From Agrobacterium arsenijevicii (GTDB lineage Bacteria; Pseudomonadota; Alphaproteobacteria; Rhizobiales; Rhizobiaceae): a DNA stretch of 64,000 nucleotides. The position numbers and the translations under genes are program-made. This document shows positions 54,119 to 63,118 of the stretch, piece after piece. The stretch spans positions 1 to 64,000 of the forward strand of contig JWIT01000015.1 in NCBI GenBank assembly GCA_000949895.1, given 5' to 3'. Positions within the stretch are counted from its first letter, which is position 1; each line of letters opens with the position of its first letter. The notes beneath the pieces were generated by a model. The model saw only the letters and a list, made by a program, of their open reading frames with translations, was not told the origin of the DNA and did no database searches.

Positions 54119-55411
54119 ATGCAAACTATCGACAGGCGCGGATTTATGGTGACGGCGGCGCTGGCCGGTCTTGGCGTCGCAGTGGGCGGTTTCCGGGCAG
54201 TGGCGGCCGAGACCCGGCTTCGCTGCGTATGGTGGGGATCAGCCGATCGCAGCCGGCGTACAAATGAGGTGATTGCCCTTTACCAGAAGGCTGATCCGCA
54301 AACGACGGTGAGCGGCGAGATGATCGCCGGTTCCGATTATTGGACCAAGCTTGCGACATCGATGGCGGGGCGTAATGTCGCCGATATCTTCCAGCTCGAG
54401 CCATCCACTATTGCCGACTATTCCGGCCGTGGCGCCTGCATGGAGCTGGACCAGTTTGTCGGCTCGTCGCTTGATCTTTCCAACTTCGGCAAAAGCGAAG
54501 TCGATCTTTGCCGCATCGATGGCAAGCTTTACGGTGTCGGTCTCGGGCTGAATTCCTTCTCGATGATGTATGATGCCGAGACGCTGAAGGAGGCTGGCGT
54601 CTCCGTGCCGAAGGACCAGATCACCTGGAAGGCGCTGGCGGAACTGGCACGCGATTTCAAGAAGAACGCGCCGGCGCGTCGGAACTATTGGGCGGTGCCC
54701 TATGGTGCGCGGTATCATTACGTCTTCGATGTCTGGCTGCGCCAGCGTGGCAAGCTGTTGTTTCAGGATGGCACCATCGGTTTCAACAAGGAAGATGCGA
54801 AGGAATGGTTCGCCTATTGGGAGGATCTGCGCGAGAACAAGCTCTGCGTTTCCGCCGATATCCAGACGCGTGACGACAACACCATCGAGTCGAATGCGTT
54901 GACACTTGGCAACTCGGCCATCGGCTTTGCCTATTCCAACCAGCTCGTCGGCTACCAGCAGCTCAACAAGAAAACGCTGTCCATCGGCATGCTGCCGGGC
55001 GAGGGGCCAGGCAAGCCTACTGGGCATTATTACCGGCCGGGCCTCATCTGGTCGATTTCGTCCACTTCCACCAATCCGGAAGCGGCGGCGAAATTCATCA
55101 ACTTCTTCGTCAACAATGAGGACGCTGGCAAGGTTCTCGGCGTTGAGCGTGGCGTGCCGCCGGCGAAGAAGGTACGCGAAGCGGTGTTACCGAGCCTTAA
55201 CGAAACCGAACGCAAGACGGTGGAATACATCGAAAGCCTGTCCGGCAAGACCGATGCCTATCCGGCTCCGGCCCCCATCGGCGCCAACGAGTTCGACCGC
55301 GGCGTGATGCGCCCGATCGCCGACTCGCTCGCCTTCGGCCGCGCCACGGTGGACGAAGCGGCGCAGAACCTTGTCGATACCGGCACCCGCACGCTGCGCA
55401 AGCGCGGGTAA
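54119..55411 (+). CDS. Orphan ABC solute-binding protein with Tat-type signal
   Basis: A 430-residue family 1 solute-binding protein. MQTIDRRGFMVTAALAGLGV is a textbook twin-arginine signal (DRRGFM). The mature region is closely paralogous to the SBP at 44124. No permease or ATPase gene accompanies it: the next gene is a regulator after a hairpin. It may deliver its ligand to the transporter encoded at 45420-48406. GGGAGGAGCAG precedes the ATG. Confidence 0.86.
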   Translation: MQTIDRRGFMVTAALAGLGVAVGGFRAVAAETRLRCVWWGSADRSRRTNEVIALYQKADPQTTVSGEMIAGSDYWTKLATSMAGRNVADIFQLEPSTIADYSGRGACMELDQFVGSSLDLSNFGKSEVDLCRIDGKLYGVGLGLNSFSMMYDAETLKEAGVSVPKDQITWKALAELARDFKKNAPARRNYWAVPYGARYHYVFDVWLRQRGKLLFQDGTIGFNKEDAKEWFAYWEDLRENKLCVSADIQTRDDNTIESNALTLGNSAIGFAYSNQLVGYQQLNKKTLSIGMLPGEGPGKPTGHYYRPGLIWSISSTSTNPEAAAKFINFFVNNEDAGKVLGVERGVPPAKKVREAVLPSLNETERKTVEYIESLSGKTDAYPAPAPIGANEFDRGVMRPIADSLAFGRATVDEAAQNLVDTGTRTLRKRG

Positions 55412-55421
55412 TAACGAAAAT

Positions 55422-55461
55422 GGGCAGCGCAATGTGGTGTGAAAGCCGCATGGCGCTGCCC
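55422..55461 (+). other. Stem-loop after the orphan SBP gene
   Basis: GGGCAGCGC at 55422-55430 pairs exactly with GCGCTGCCC at 55453-55461 (loop 22 bases), 10 bases after the SBP stop. No T-run follows. It probably forms the 3' end of the SBP mRNA. Confidence 0.6.
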
Positions 55462-55585
55462 CCAATTCACAATCATTCCTTGCGTGCCGGGCTTCAAATA
55501 TATTGGCACGATAAACAATGCTGGACAGCATAAATTATTTAAGCCAGAAATTCTGATCTACATCGGTAAATCTGAAGATCAGACA

Positions 55586-56515
55586 ATGGCTCCCAACTTT
55601 CTCCTTATTGACGCTGAAAAAGAATTTGATGTTTTGAAGGCGGCTTCGTCGCTGATCCGTGTGCAGATATTGAAGCTGTTGCACGACGCAAACGGTCTGA
55701 ACGTCAACGAGATCGCGCAGAAACTGGACCTTCCCCAGTCCACCGTTTCGGCTGGCGTGACCGTTCTTGAGGAGGCGGGGCTGCTGCGAACCGAAACGCG
55801 CAAGGCGCGCAAGGGCAGCCAGAAAATCTGTTTTGCGACCTGCGACGAACTCATCGTTTCGTTTCTAAGACCCGAGGCGCCGGCGGCGTCCAATTATATC
55901 GCGGTGGCCATGCCGCTTGGGCTTTACACGCAAAGTTCAGTGACGGCACCTTGCGGCATCTGTTCGCCGGAGGGCATTATCGGGCTTCTCGATGTGCCCG
56001 ATACCTTCATGGATCCGGACCGCATGAAGACAGCGCTTTTGTGGTTCACGTCGGGCCATGTCGAATATCAATTCCCCAATAATGCCAAGATTCAGGGCCG
56101 AAACGTCGAGGAAATCGAGTTTTCGATGGAGGTCAGTTCCGAGGTGCCGGGAACGCACAGCAACTGGCCATCGGACATTACCCTCTCCGTTAACGGCAAG
56201 GAGATCGGTGTCTGGACCTCGCCCGGCGACTTCGGCGACAAGCGGGGTACGTTTACGCCCGACTGGTGGAAACTGTCCGGTTCCCAATACGGCATGCTGA
56301 AAACCTGGCGCATTACCGCCCAGGGAACCTATGTCGACGGGACGCGCATTTCAGATGTGACGCTTACGGATATCGATCTCTCCAGCCATCGTTCGATCCG
56401 GCTGCGCATCGAGGTCAAGGCCGATGCAAAGCATCCGGGCGGGCTCAACATCTTCGGCCGTGGTTTTGGAAATTACGATCAAGACATCGTATTGCGCCTG
56501 CGCACCGCAGACTGA
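55586..56515 (+). CDS. ArsR-type regulator with a large C-terminal domain
   Basis: A 309-residue protein. Residues about 10-90 form an ArsR-like winged helix (LIRVQILKLLHDANGLNVNEIAQKLDLPQSTVSAGVTVLE). The remaining 200 residues are beta-rich (EIEFSMEVSSEVPGTHSNWP; DITLSVNGKEIGVWTSPGD), resembling a jelly-roll or carbohydrate-binding-like fold rather than a metal sensor. Its neighbour is a GH51 arabinofuranosidase gene, so it is probably an arabinoside-responsive regulator. ATG 55586 gives the natural start; ribosome binding site weak (GAAG). Confidence 0.75.
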   Translation: MAPNFLLIDAEKEFDVLKAASSLIRVQILKLLHDANGLNVNEIAQKLDLPQSTVSAGVTVLEEAGLLRTETRKARKGSQKICFATCDELIVSFLRPEAPAASNYIAVAMPLGLYTQSSVTAPCGICSPEGIIGLLDVPDTFMDPDRMKTALLWFTSGHVEYQFPNNAKIQGRNVEEIEFSMEVSSEVPGTHSNWPSDITLSVNGKEIGVWTSPGDFGDKRGTFTPDWWKLSGSQYGMLKTWRITAQGTYVDGTRISDVTLTDIDLSSHRSIRLRIEVKADAKHPGGLNIFGRGFGNYDQDIVLRLRTAD

Positions 56516-56548
56516 TCCGGCCAATTTTAAAAAGTATGATTTTCGCGG

Positions 56549-56598
56549 TTGACAGGCGCGGATTCCCTTGGCAACTATATTATGAAATATGGTTCATA
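56549..56598 (+). promoter_or_regulatory. Promoter and operator before the GH51 gene
   Basis: TTGACA at 56549-56554 is followed by AT-rich DNA containing a candidate -10 (AACTAT at 56573-56578 or TATATT at 56576-56581). TATGAA (56581-56586) and TTCATA (56593-56598) form an inverted repeat with a 6-base spacer over the likely start site. The ArsR-type protein upstream is the probable binder. Confidence 0.45.
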
Positions 56599-56637
56599 TC
56601 ATATTTTAAGATATAAATGCGCATGGGAGGAGAGCCT

Positions 56638-58149
56638 ATGAAAGCGCGGGTTTCAGTCCACCGGGACTTCCGGATTGGGCGTATTGACGATCGCCTATAT
56701 TCCGCCTTCATCGAGCATATGGGGCGGGCGATCTATGGCGGGATTTACGAGCCCGGCCATCCGCAGGCGGATGAAAACGGCTTTCGCAAGGATGTCCTGA
56801 AATTCGTGCAGGATCTGAAAATCCCGGCGATCCGTTATCCCGGCGGCAACTTCGTCTCGGCCTATCGCTGGGAAGATGGCATCGGCCCGCGCGACAAGCG
56901 GCCCGTGCGCCTCGATCTTGCATGGCGCTCCAAGGAAACCAACCAGATCGGCGTCAACGAGTTCGCAGACTGGGCCTCGATGGCCGGCATCGAGATGATG
57001 CTTGCGGTCAATCTGGGTTCCCGTGGTCTGGATGATGCCCGCAACTTCCTCGAATACGTGAATTTCCCTGGTGGTACCGAGCTTAGCGATCTTCGCCGCA
57101 GCCACGGCGCGGAAAAGGCCCACGGCGTGAAAATGTGGTGCCTTGGCAACGAGATGGACGGTCCCTGGCAGATCGGCCACAAGACGGCGGTGGAATATGG
57201 CCGTTTGGCAAACGAGACCGCCAAGGCCTTCAAGGGTTTCGACCCCACCATCGAAGCGATCGTCTGCGGAAGTTCCAACGACGGCATGCCAACCTATCCC
57301 GAATGGGAGCGCGAGGTGCTGGAAGAGTGCTACGAGAATGTGGACCACATCTCGCTGCACAAATATTTCGGCAACAACAGCCGCGACACGCTGAATTACT
57401 TTGGCAAGATCGAAGAAACCGGACGTTACATTCAGACCATCGCCGGCGTCATCGATTACGTGAAGGCCAAGAAGCGTGCCAAGAATGAGGTTTCCATCTG
57501 CTTTGACGAGTGGAACGTCTGGTATCATATCCGCGAAGACGACGGCAAACGCGTCAAGAGCTGGGACTGGCCGGAAGCCCCCGCACTTCTGGAAGAGACC
57601 TATAATTTCGAGGATGCTCTTTTCGTGGCCGGGTTGCTCAACGAGTTCATCCGCCGTTCGGACCGGGTGCGCATCGCCTGCATCGCCCAGCTCGTCAACG
57701 TCATTGCCCCCATCCGTGCGGAAAAGAACGGACCGGCATGGCGCCAGACGATCTATTATCCCTATCAGTTCGCCTCGCTCTATGGTCGTGGTGTTGCGCT
57801 GAACGTTGCCGTCGATTGCCCGACCTATGATTGCAACGCGGCGGATGACGTCAAATATCTCGATGTCGCCGGTGTGTACGATGAGGAAGAGGGCGTTGTG
57901 ACGCTGTTCGTCCTCAATCGCCATCTCACCGAGGCTGCGGAACTCAACGTCGGCCTCACCGGGTTTTCGCCCGTGGCTCTAAGCCTGCATCTTTCCATGG
58001 CGGGATATGATCTGAGGGTTGGCAACGGTCCGGATCAGCCTGATCGCGTTGTGCCGGTGCCGGGCAGCGGTATCGGTGTCGAGGATGGGGCGCTCAAAGG
58101 CTCCGTACCGGCGCTGTCCTATCATGTCCTGCGCGTGAAGGTTAAGTGA
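56638..58149 (+). CDS. GH51 alpha-L-arabinofuranosidase
   Basis: A 503-residue glycoside hydrolase family 51 enzyme. The acid/base Glu172 (CLGNEMDG) and nucleophile Glu291 (CFDEWNVW) are present in the (beta/alpha)8 barrel, with the C-terminal beta-sandwich after about residue 400. No signal peptide, so it releases L-arabinose from imported arabino-oligosaccharides inside the cell. ATG 56638 follows GGGAGGAGAGCCT. First gene of an operon with an ABC transporter. Confidence 0.92.
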   Translation: MKARVSVHRDFRIGRIDDRLYSAFIEHMGRAIYGGIYEPGHPQADENGFRKDVLKFVQDLKIPAIRYPGGNFVSAYRWEDGIGPRDKRPVRLDLAWRSKETNQIGVNEFADWASMAGIEMMLAVNLGSRGLDDARNFLEYVNFPGGTELSDLRRSHGAEKAHGVKMWCLGNEMDGPWQIGHKTAVEYGRLANETAKAFKGFDPTIEAIVCGSSNDGMPTYPEWEREVLEECYENVDHISLHKYFGNNSRDTLNYFGKIEETGRYIQTIAGVIDYVKAKKRAKNEVSICFDEWNVWYHIREDDGKRVKSWDWPEAPALLEETYNFEDALFVAGLLNEFIRRSDRVRIACIAQLVNVIAPIRAEKNGPAWRQTIYYPYQFASLYGRGVALNVAVDCPTYDCNAADDVKYLDVAGVYDEEEGVVTLFVLNRHLTEAAELNVGLTGFSPVALSLHLSMAGYDLRVGNGPDQPDRVVPVPGSGIGVEDGALKGSVPALSYHVLRVKVK

Positions 58150-58156
58150 GGCGGTG

Positions 58157-59230
58157 ATGGGTGTCCGTCTCACCAGTATCGCCAAGTCCTTCGGCTCCTT
58201 TGCAGCCATCCGGGACGTTTCAATGGAGATTCCGACGGGCAGCTTCGCGGTTTTCGTGGGGCCTTCCGGTTGCGGAAAATCCACCCTGTTGCGCATGATT
58301 GCCGGTCTTGAGGAAACCAGCGGCGGTCACATCGCCATCGACGACCGCGATGTCACGGCCGTCGAGCCGGCGGATCGTGGCGTTGCCATGGTCTTCCAGA
58401 ATTATGCGCTCTATCCGCATCTGACGGTGTTCGAGAACATGGCTTTCAGCCTGCGTCTCGCGCGCCGGCCGAAAGCGGAGGTGAATGAGAGGGTGGGGGA
58501 AGCTGCCCGCATCCTCCAGCTTGAGGACAATCTGCACAAAAAACCGTCGCAGCTTTCCGGCGGCCAGAGGCAGCGCGTGGCCATCGGCCGCGCGATTGTG
58601 CGACAGCCGAAGGTGTTTCTCTTCGATGAACCCCTGTCGAACCTGGACGCGGAACTGCGCGTCCAGATGCGGCTGGAGCTGACCCGGCTTCACCGCAAGC
58701 TTGGCGCCACGATGATCTATGTCACGCACGACCAGGTGGAGGCCATGACGCTTGCGGACAAGATTTTCGTGCTGAAGGGCGGCATCGTGCAGCAGGCCGG
58801 TGCGCCGCTCACCCTTTACGACGATCCGGATAACCGTTTCGTGGCGGGCTTCATCGGATCGCCCGCGATGAACTTCCTTGCAGCCGACATTGTCGGGCAA
58901 CGGGATGGCATCGTCACGCTTGCGCTTGAAGGCGGGGAAAAGCAGCTCGAAGCCCGGCTGTCGCAACCGGTGTCCATCGGCCAACGGGTCGAAATCGGCA
59001 TCAGGCCCGAACATCTGGTGATCACGCAAGAGGGCGCGTTGCCGGTCAACGTCGAGGTGGCGGAGGAGCTGGGCGATCTGTCCTATCTCTATACCCGCAC
59101 GAAGATCGGGAAAGAACTTGTCGTGCAGCGGCAGGGCTCGCGCGAGCGGCTGGATGGCCGGTCCGTCTCGCTGAGCGCCTCGCCCGATCACATCATGGTT
59201 TTCGATAGCGACGGCAAAAGGTTGCGATAG
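58157..59230 (+). CDS. Sugar ABC transporter ATP-binding protein (UgpC/MalK type)
   Basis: A 357-residue CUT1 ATPase: Walker [55 protein letters not shown], plus a C-terminal TOBE domain. Starts 7 bases after the GH51 stop (ATG 58157; GTG 58154 also possible). The ATPase gene coming before the SBP and permeases is an order different from the other transporter operons here. Confidence 0.9.
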   Translation: MGVRLTSIAKSFGSFAAIRDVSMEIPTGSFAVFVGPSGCGKSTLLRMIAGLEETSGGHIAIDDRDVTAVEPADRGVAMVFQNYALYPHLTVFENMAFSLRLARRPKAEVNERVGEAARILQLEDNLHKKPSQLSGGQRQRVAIGRAIVRQPKVFLFDEPLSNLDAELRVQMRLELTRLHRKLGATMIYVTHDQVEAMTLADKIFVLKGGIVQQAGAPLTLYDDPDNRFVAGFIGSPAMNFLAADIVGQRDGIVTLALEGGEKQLEARLSQPVSIGQRVEIGIRPEHLVITQEGALPVNVEVAEELGDLSYLYTRTKIGKELVVQRQGSRERLDGRSVSLSASPDHIMVFDSDGKRLR

Positions 59231-59307
59231 GCGCGAGGAGGCGCCTGTCGATGCAGCAAACCAACCCCTTGAAACGGGGTGTTTCCAAAAAACGGGAGGA
59301 GTGAACG

Positions 59308-60582
59308 ATGCGACTGATCAAGACATTGCTTGTTGGTACGGTTCTGGGCCTGAGCGCCCTGCCGGCGCTGGCAAAACAGGATATCGTCTGGTGGGACTTT
59401 CTGTCGGGCGGCGACGGCGTGCGCATGAAGGCGCTTATTGACGCCTTCAACAAGGAACACCCCGATATCCAGATCAAGGGAACGACGCTTGAATGGGGCG
59501 TTCCTTTTTACACCAAGGTGCGCACGGCTTCCGCCGTCGGCGAGGGTCCTGATGTCATGACCTATCACCTGTCGCGCGCGCCGCTCGGGCTTGAGGAAAA
59601 AGTGCTGAGCGAGATCACCGAAAAGGACCTCGGTGATGCCGGGTTGAAGACCAGCGATTTCTTCAGTGCACCCGTCGAGGCAGCAACCCATGACGGCAAG
59701 CTTTATGCGGTGCCCTTCGATATCCATGCCCTCGTGCTCTATTACAATGCCGATCTCCTGAAGGGGTCACCCTATCTCGATGCCGAGGGCAAGCTGACCG
59801 GTATCAAGACGATGGAAGACTTCGAAACGGCGCTGGCCTGGGCGAAGGACAAGGGCGTACAGACGCCGGTCACCTATCAGTCCGGCGGCGAAGCCGGTGT
59901 CTGGCGTGTGTTTTATACATTGTTCTCGCAGCAGGGCGGCGAGCTGGTCACCAACAACGAAGTACTCGCCGGTGACAACGCCGAAAAGGCCGCCAAGGCC
60001 ATAGAGACCATGTCGAAGTGGCGGGAAAACGGCTGGGCGCCCGAGCAGGCGGAATATCCGGCGTCCGTTGCTCTCTTCTCCGCCGGCAAATCCGCCTTCC
60101 AGCTGAACGGCGTATGGGAGGTTCCGACCTACAAGGATCTGGAAAAGAACGGCAAGCTCGGCTTCAAATGGAGCGCTGTCGAAGTACCGCCTTTCATGGG
60201 CAAGCGCGCCACCTGGGCGGATTCGCATGCCTTTGCGATCCCCAACCAGGGCGACAAGACCGTTTCCGGCGAGAAACGCGCCGCTGTCATGAAGGTTATC
60301 GGCTGGATGGAAAAACACGCCATCAGCTGGGCCGATGCGGGACATATTCCGGCCTATAAATCGATCACCGAAAGCAGCGAATACAAGGCGATGCAGCCGA
60401 ATGCCACCTATGCCTCGCTGGCGGAGGCGGCGGTGTTCGATCCGAAGACCACGATTACCGGGGTTGCCTCTCCCGCTTACGATGCGGCGCTCAACGTCAT
60501 CGCTCCGGCCATCCAGGGCTATATGAGCGGTGCGGATGCGGTCGAGCAGATCAAGTCCGAGCTGCAAGGCAAGCTCAAGTAA
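59308..60582 (+). CDS. Sugar ABC transporter solute-binding protein
   Basis: A 424-residue family 1 solute-binding protein with a Sec signal peptide (MRLIKTLLVGTVLGLSALPA, cleavage after ALA near 22). Mature start KQDIVWWDFLSGGDGVRMKA. GGGAGGAGTGAACG precedes the ATG. It belongs with the GH51 enzyme, so arabino- or arabinoxylo-oligosaccharides are the likely ligands (inference). Confidence 0.88.
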   Translation: MRLIKTLLVGTVLGLSALPALAKQDIVWWDFLSGGDGVRMKALIDAFNKEHPDIQIKGTTLEWGVPFYTKVRTASAVGEGPDVMTYHLSRAPLGLEEKVLSEITEKDLGDAGLKTSDFFSAPVEAATHDGKLYAVPFDIHALVLYYNADLLKGSPYLDAEGKLTGIKTMEDFETALAWAKDKGVQTPVTYQSGGEAGVWRVFYTLFSQQGGELVTNNEVLAGDNAEKAAKAIETMSKWRENGWAPEQAEYPASVALFSAGKSAFQLNGVWEVPTYKDLEKNGKLGFKWSAVEVPPFMGKRATWADSHAFAIPNQGDKTVSGEKRAAVMKVIGWMEKHAISWADAGHIPAYKSITESSEYKAMQPNATYASLAEAAVFDPKTTITGVASPAYDAALNVIAPAIQGYMSGADAVEQIKSELQGKLK

Positions 60583-60589
60583 TCCGTGA

Positions 60590-60618
60590 CTGCCCTCCGG
60601 CTGTCGGCCGGAGGGCAG
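60590..60618 (+). other. Stem-loop after SBP gene
   Basis: CTGCCCTCCGGC at 60590-60601 and GCCGGAGGGCAG at 60607-60618 form an exact 12-base stem with a 5-base loop, 7 bases after the SBP stop and before the first permease. Very stable, no T-run. Confidence 0.7.
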
Positions 60619-60649
60619 CGTGCAATACGGGAGGTCCCGGAGGCATTCC

Positions 60650-61534
60650 ATGGCTATGATTGAAAACCGGCGCAAGAAATCGCTGATCGCGCTGTCGATG
60701 GTGACGCCATTCATCGTGGTCTTCACCACGTTCTTTCTTTATCCCCTGATCGAGATGGTGCGCATCAGCTTCACGGATGCGCCGCTGATCGGCGACGGAA
60801 ACTGGGTCGGCCTGCAGAACTATGTAAAACTGCTGAGCGACCGCCTGTTCGTGACGTCGCTCAAGAATAATGGCTACTTCGTGCTTCTGACGGTGGTGCC
60901 GACAACGGTCATCGCCTTGATGATTGCGCTTGCGGTTAGCCGATTGTCCGGCATCAAGCAGACAATCGCCATGAGCCTGTTTTTCCTGCCTTACGTCCTG
61001 CCGGTTTCGGTCGTCACCGAGATCTGGGCCTGGATGCTCGATCTGCAGTTCGGCGTTCTCCAGCCCGTCATTTCGCTGCTGGCGGGCAAACCCACCGCCG
61101 TTTTCAAGAACCCCAATTGGGTCATGCCGATGGTCGCCGTCGTCACCATCTGGTGGACGAACGGCTTTAATGTGCTGTTGTTCATTGCCGGCCTGCGCAA
61201 CATTCCGACCGAGCTTTATGAGGCTGCGGCTCTGGATGGCGCAACGACATGGCAACGGTTCTGGCGCGTCACATGGCCGCTTCTTTGGCCCGTGACAGCT
61301 CTGATCCTGACTCTGCAATTGATCCTGCAACTGAAGATATTCGACCAGATCTATCTCCTGAGCGGCGGCGGACCCTTCAATTCCAGCTTCGTGCTTCTGC
61401 TGAAGGTCTACCGGGAAGCCTTCCAGATGAACAATGGCGGTTACGCCTCTGCCGTTGCGACTGTGCTCTTCCTGTTGATCGTCATCGTATCCGTTCTCCA
61501 GTTCCAGTTGCTGCGCATCCGGAGGAATTCATGA
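60650..61534 (+). CDS. Sugar ABC transporter permease (MalF type)
   Basis: A 294-residue permease. First membrane segment VTPFIVVFTTFFLYPLIEMV; EAA loop YEAAALDGATTWQRFWRVTWP. ATG 60650 follows CCCGGAGGCATTCC; an earlier in-frame start at 60620 has no ribosome binding site. Stop overlaps the next start as ATGA. Confidence 0.88.
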   Translation: MAMIENRRKKSLIALSMVTPFIVVFTTFFLYPLIEMVRISFTDAPLIGDGNWVGLQNYVKLLSDRLFVTSLKNNGYFVLLTVVPTTVIALMIALAVSRLSGIKQTIAMSLFFLPYVLPVSVVTEIWAWMLDLQFGVLQPVISLLAGKPTAVFKNPNWVMPMVAVVTIWWTNGFNVLLFIAGLRNIPTELYEAAALDGATTWQRFWRVTWPLLWPVTALILTLQLILQLKIFDQIYLLSGGGPFNSSFVLLLKVYREAFQMNNGGYASAVATVLFLLIVIVSVLQFQLLRIRRNS

Positions 61535-62358
61535 GCCTGACCAAAAGACTAGAGAACGTCGTTCTCACCCTGCTGACGTTTTCGGCAGCGCTCGTGTGGA
61601 TTTTTCCGCTTTACTGGGGTTTCGTGACGTCGTTGCGCTCGGACGAGAATGTTGCGGGCAACACCTCGCTGCTGCCTGATGAATTCCAGCTCGGTGCCTA
61701 TGTGAACGCGATCTTCAACACGCGGCTGTTGACCTGGTATGTGAATTCCATCGGCACCGCCGCCATCGTCACGGTTTCTGTCCTGATCATTTCGATGTTG
61801 TGCGCCTATGCACTGTCGCAGATCCGCTTTCCGGGGCGGCGCCTGCTTTATGGCATCGTGCTGGCGAGCTTCATGGTGCCGGCGCAGACGCTTGTCGTCA
61901 CGCAGTTCATCCTGATGAAGAACCTCAACCTCATCAACACCTGGGCCGGCATCATCCTGCCGCAGCTCATCACGCCCATCGTCATCATCGTTTACAAGCA
62001 GTTCTTCGACAGCGTGCCCAAGGAGATGCGCGAGGCGGTGGTTCTGGATGGCGGCGGCGAATATACGATCCTGTTCAAGGTGTATCTGCCGCTGAACTGG
62101 GGCATCACGACCGCCATGGCAATCGTGACCTTCATTACGGTGTGGAATGCCTTCTTCTGGCCTTTCCTCGTGGTCACCTCCGAAAACATGATGACGATCC
62201 CCGTCGGCATCACGCAGGTCAACGATACTTTCGGCATCGTTTATGCGCGCCTGATGGCGATTGCCATGCTGGCGGCACTGCCGGTCATCGTCGCCTATGT
62301 CATCTTCCAGCGGCGCGTGACGGAAGCCATCATGATTTCATCCGGCGTGAAGGGGTGA
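61531..62358 (+). CDS. Sugar ABC transporter permease (MalG type)
   Basis: A 275-residue permease beginning MSLTKRLENVVLTLLTFSAA. EAA loop: REAVVLDGGGEYTILFKVYLP. GGAGG precedes the ATG and a 4-base overlap couples it to the previous gene. The long frame starting at 61249 lies within the upstream gene and is rejected. Last gene of the arabinoside operon, converging on the SsuB-like gene 25 bases later. Confidence 0.88.
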   Translation: MSLTKRLENVVLTLLTFSAALVWIFPLYWGFVTSLRSDENVAGNTSLLPDEFQLGAYVNAIFNTRLLTWYVNSIGTAAIVTVSVLIISMLCAYALSQIRFPGRRLLYGIVLASFMVPAQTLVVTQFILMKNLNLINTWAGIILPQLITPIVIIVYKQFFDSVPKEMREAVVLDGGGEYTILFKVYLPLNWGITTAMAIVTFITVWNAFFWPFLVVTSENMMTIPVGITQVNDTFGIVYARLMAIAMLAALPVIVAYVIFQRRVTEAIMISSGVKG

Positions 62359-62383
62359 GGGCGGCGGAAGACGTCGGTGCCGA

Positions 62384-63118
62384 TCAGATGACATGGGCGT
62401 TGTGCAGAGCGGTCAGCACTTCGTTCTTGAGGCTGGCGAGCTGTGGCGACCTTCGGTCACGCGGGCGCGGCTCGTCCACTTCTATCCGTTGCTGGATACG
62501 ACCATCATGGGCGCCCATCATGTAAATCCGGTCACCGAGATAGAGCGCTTCGTCAATATCGTGGGTGACAAGCAGGAAGGAAATGCCGCGCTGTTCAACG
62601 AGTTTCAGGACAAGGTCCTGCAATTTCATCCGCGTAAAAGCGTCAACCGCGCTGAAGGGTTCGTCGAGCAGCAATATGCGCGGCTGGGTATAGAGCGCTC
62701 TTGCGATGGCGACACGTTGCGCCATGCCCCCTGAAAGGGCTTTCGGCAACACGCTGCCATGGCCGCTCAAACCTACGTCGTTGATCAGCCCTTCCACCCG
62801 CTCGACATCATATTTCTTGCCAGCCGCATAACCAATGTTTTGTGCAACCGTCAGCCAAGGCATCAGGCGAGGTTCCTGAAAGACGAAGGCGATGGGCGGG
62901 GAGGCGGATGCCCGGTCTTCATCCGCCTGCTGAACCTTGACCGCACCTGAGAAATGCCGGTCGAGGCCGGCGGCGATGCGCAGCAAGGTGCTTTTTCCAC
63001 ACCCACTCGGCCCGAGAAGAACCGCGGCTTCACTATCGCCGAGCGTCAGGTGGATATCCTGAAGGACCACCGTATCGCCGAAGGCTTTTTCGCGCACATT
63101 GACATTGAGCAAACTCAT
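62384..63118 (-). CDS. ABC transporter ATP-binding protein (SsuB/TauB/NrtD type)
   Basis: A 244-residue ATPase: Walker [26 protein letters not shown], signature LSGGMAQRVAIARAL, Walker B ILLLDEPFSAVDAFTR, THDIDEALYLGDR. The short length and LSGGMAQR are typical of nitrate/sulfonate/taurine-type importers. ATG 63118 overlaps the permease stop by 4 bases. Substrate class (sulfonate, nitrate, taurine, thiamine precursor) cannot be decided. Confidence 0.87.
   Translation of the reverse strand: MSLLNVNVREKAFGDTVVLQDIHLTLGDSEAAVLLGPSGCGKSTLLRIAAGLDRHFSGAVKVQQADEDRASASPPIAFVFQEPRLMPWLTVAQNIGYAAGKKYDVERVEGLINDVGLSGHGSVLPKALSGGMAQRVAIARALYTQPRILLLDEPFSAVDAFTRMKLQDLVLKLVEQRGISFLLVTHDIDEALYLGDRIYMMGAHDGRIQQRIEVDEPRPRDRRSPQLASLKNEVLTALHNAHVI

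Noticed and set aside
59262..59290. Short CCCC/GGGG hairpin before the SBP gene at 59308
   Set aside because: Stem of only about 5 bases and no T-run; too weak to call.
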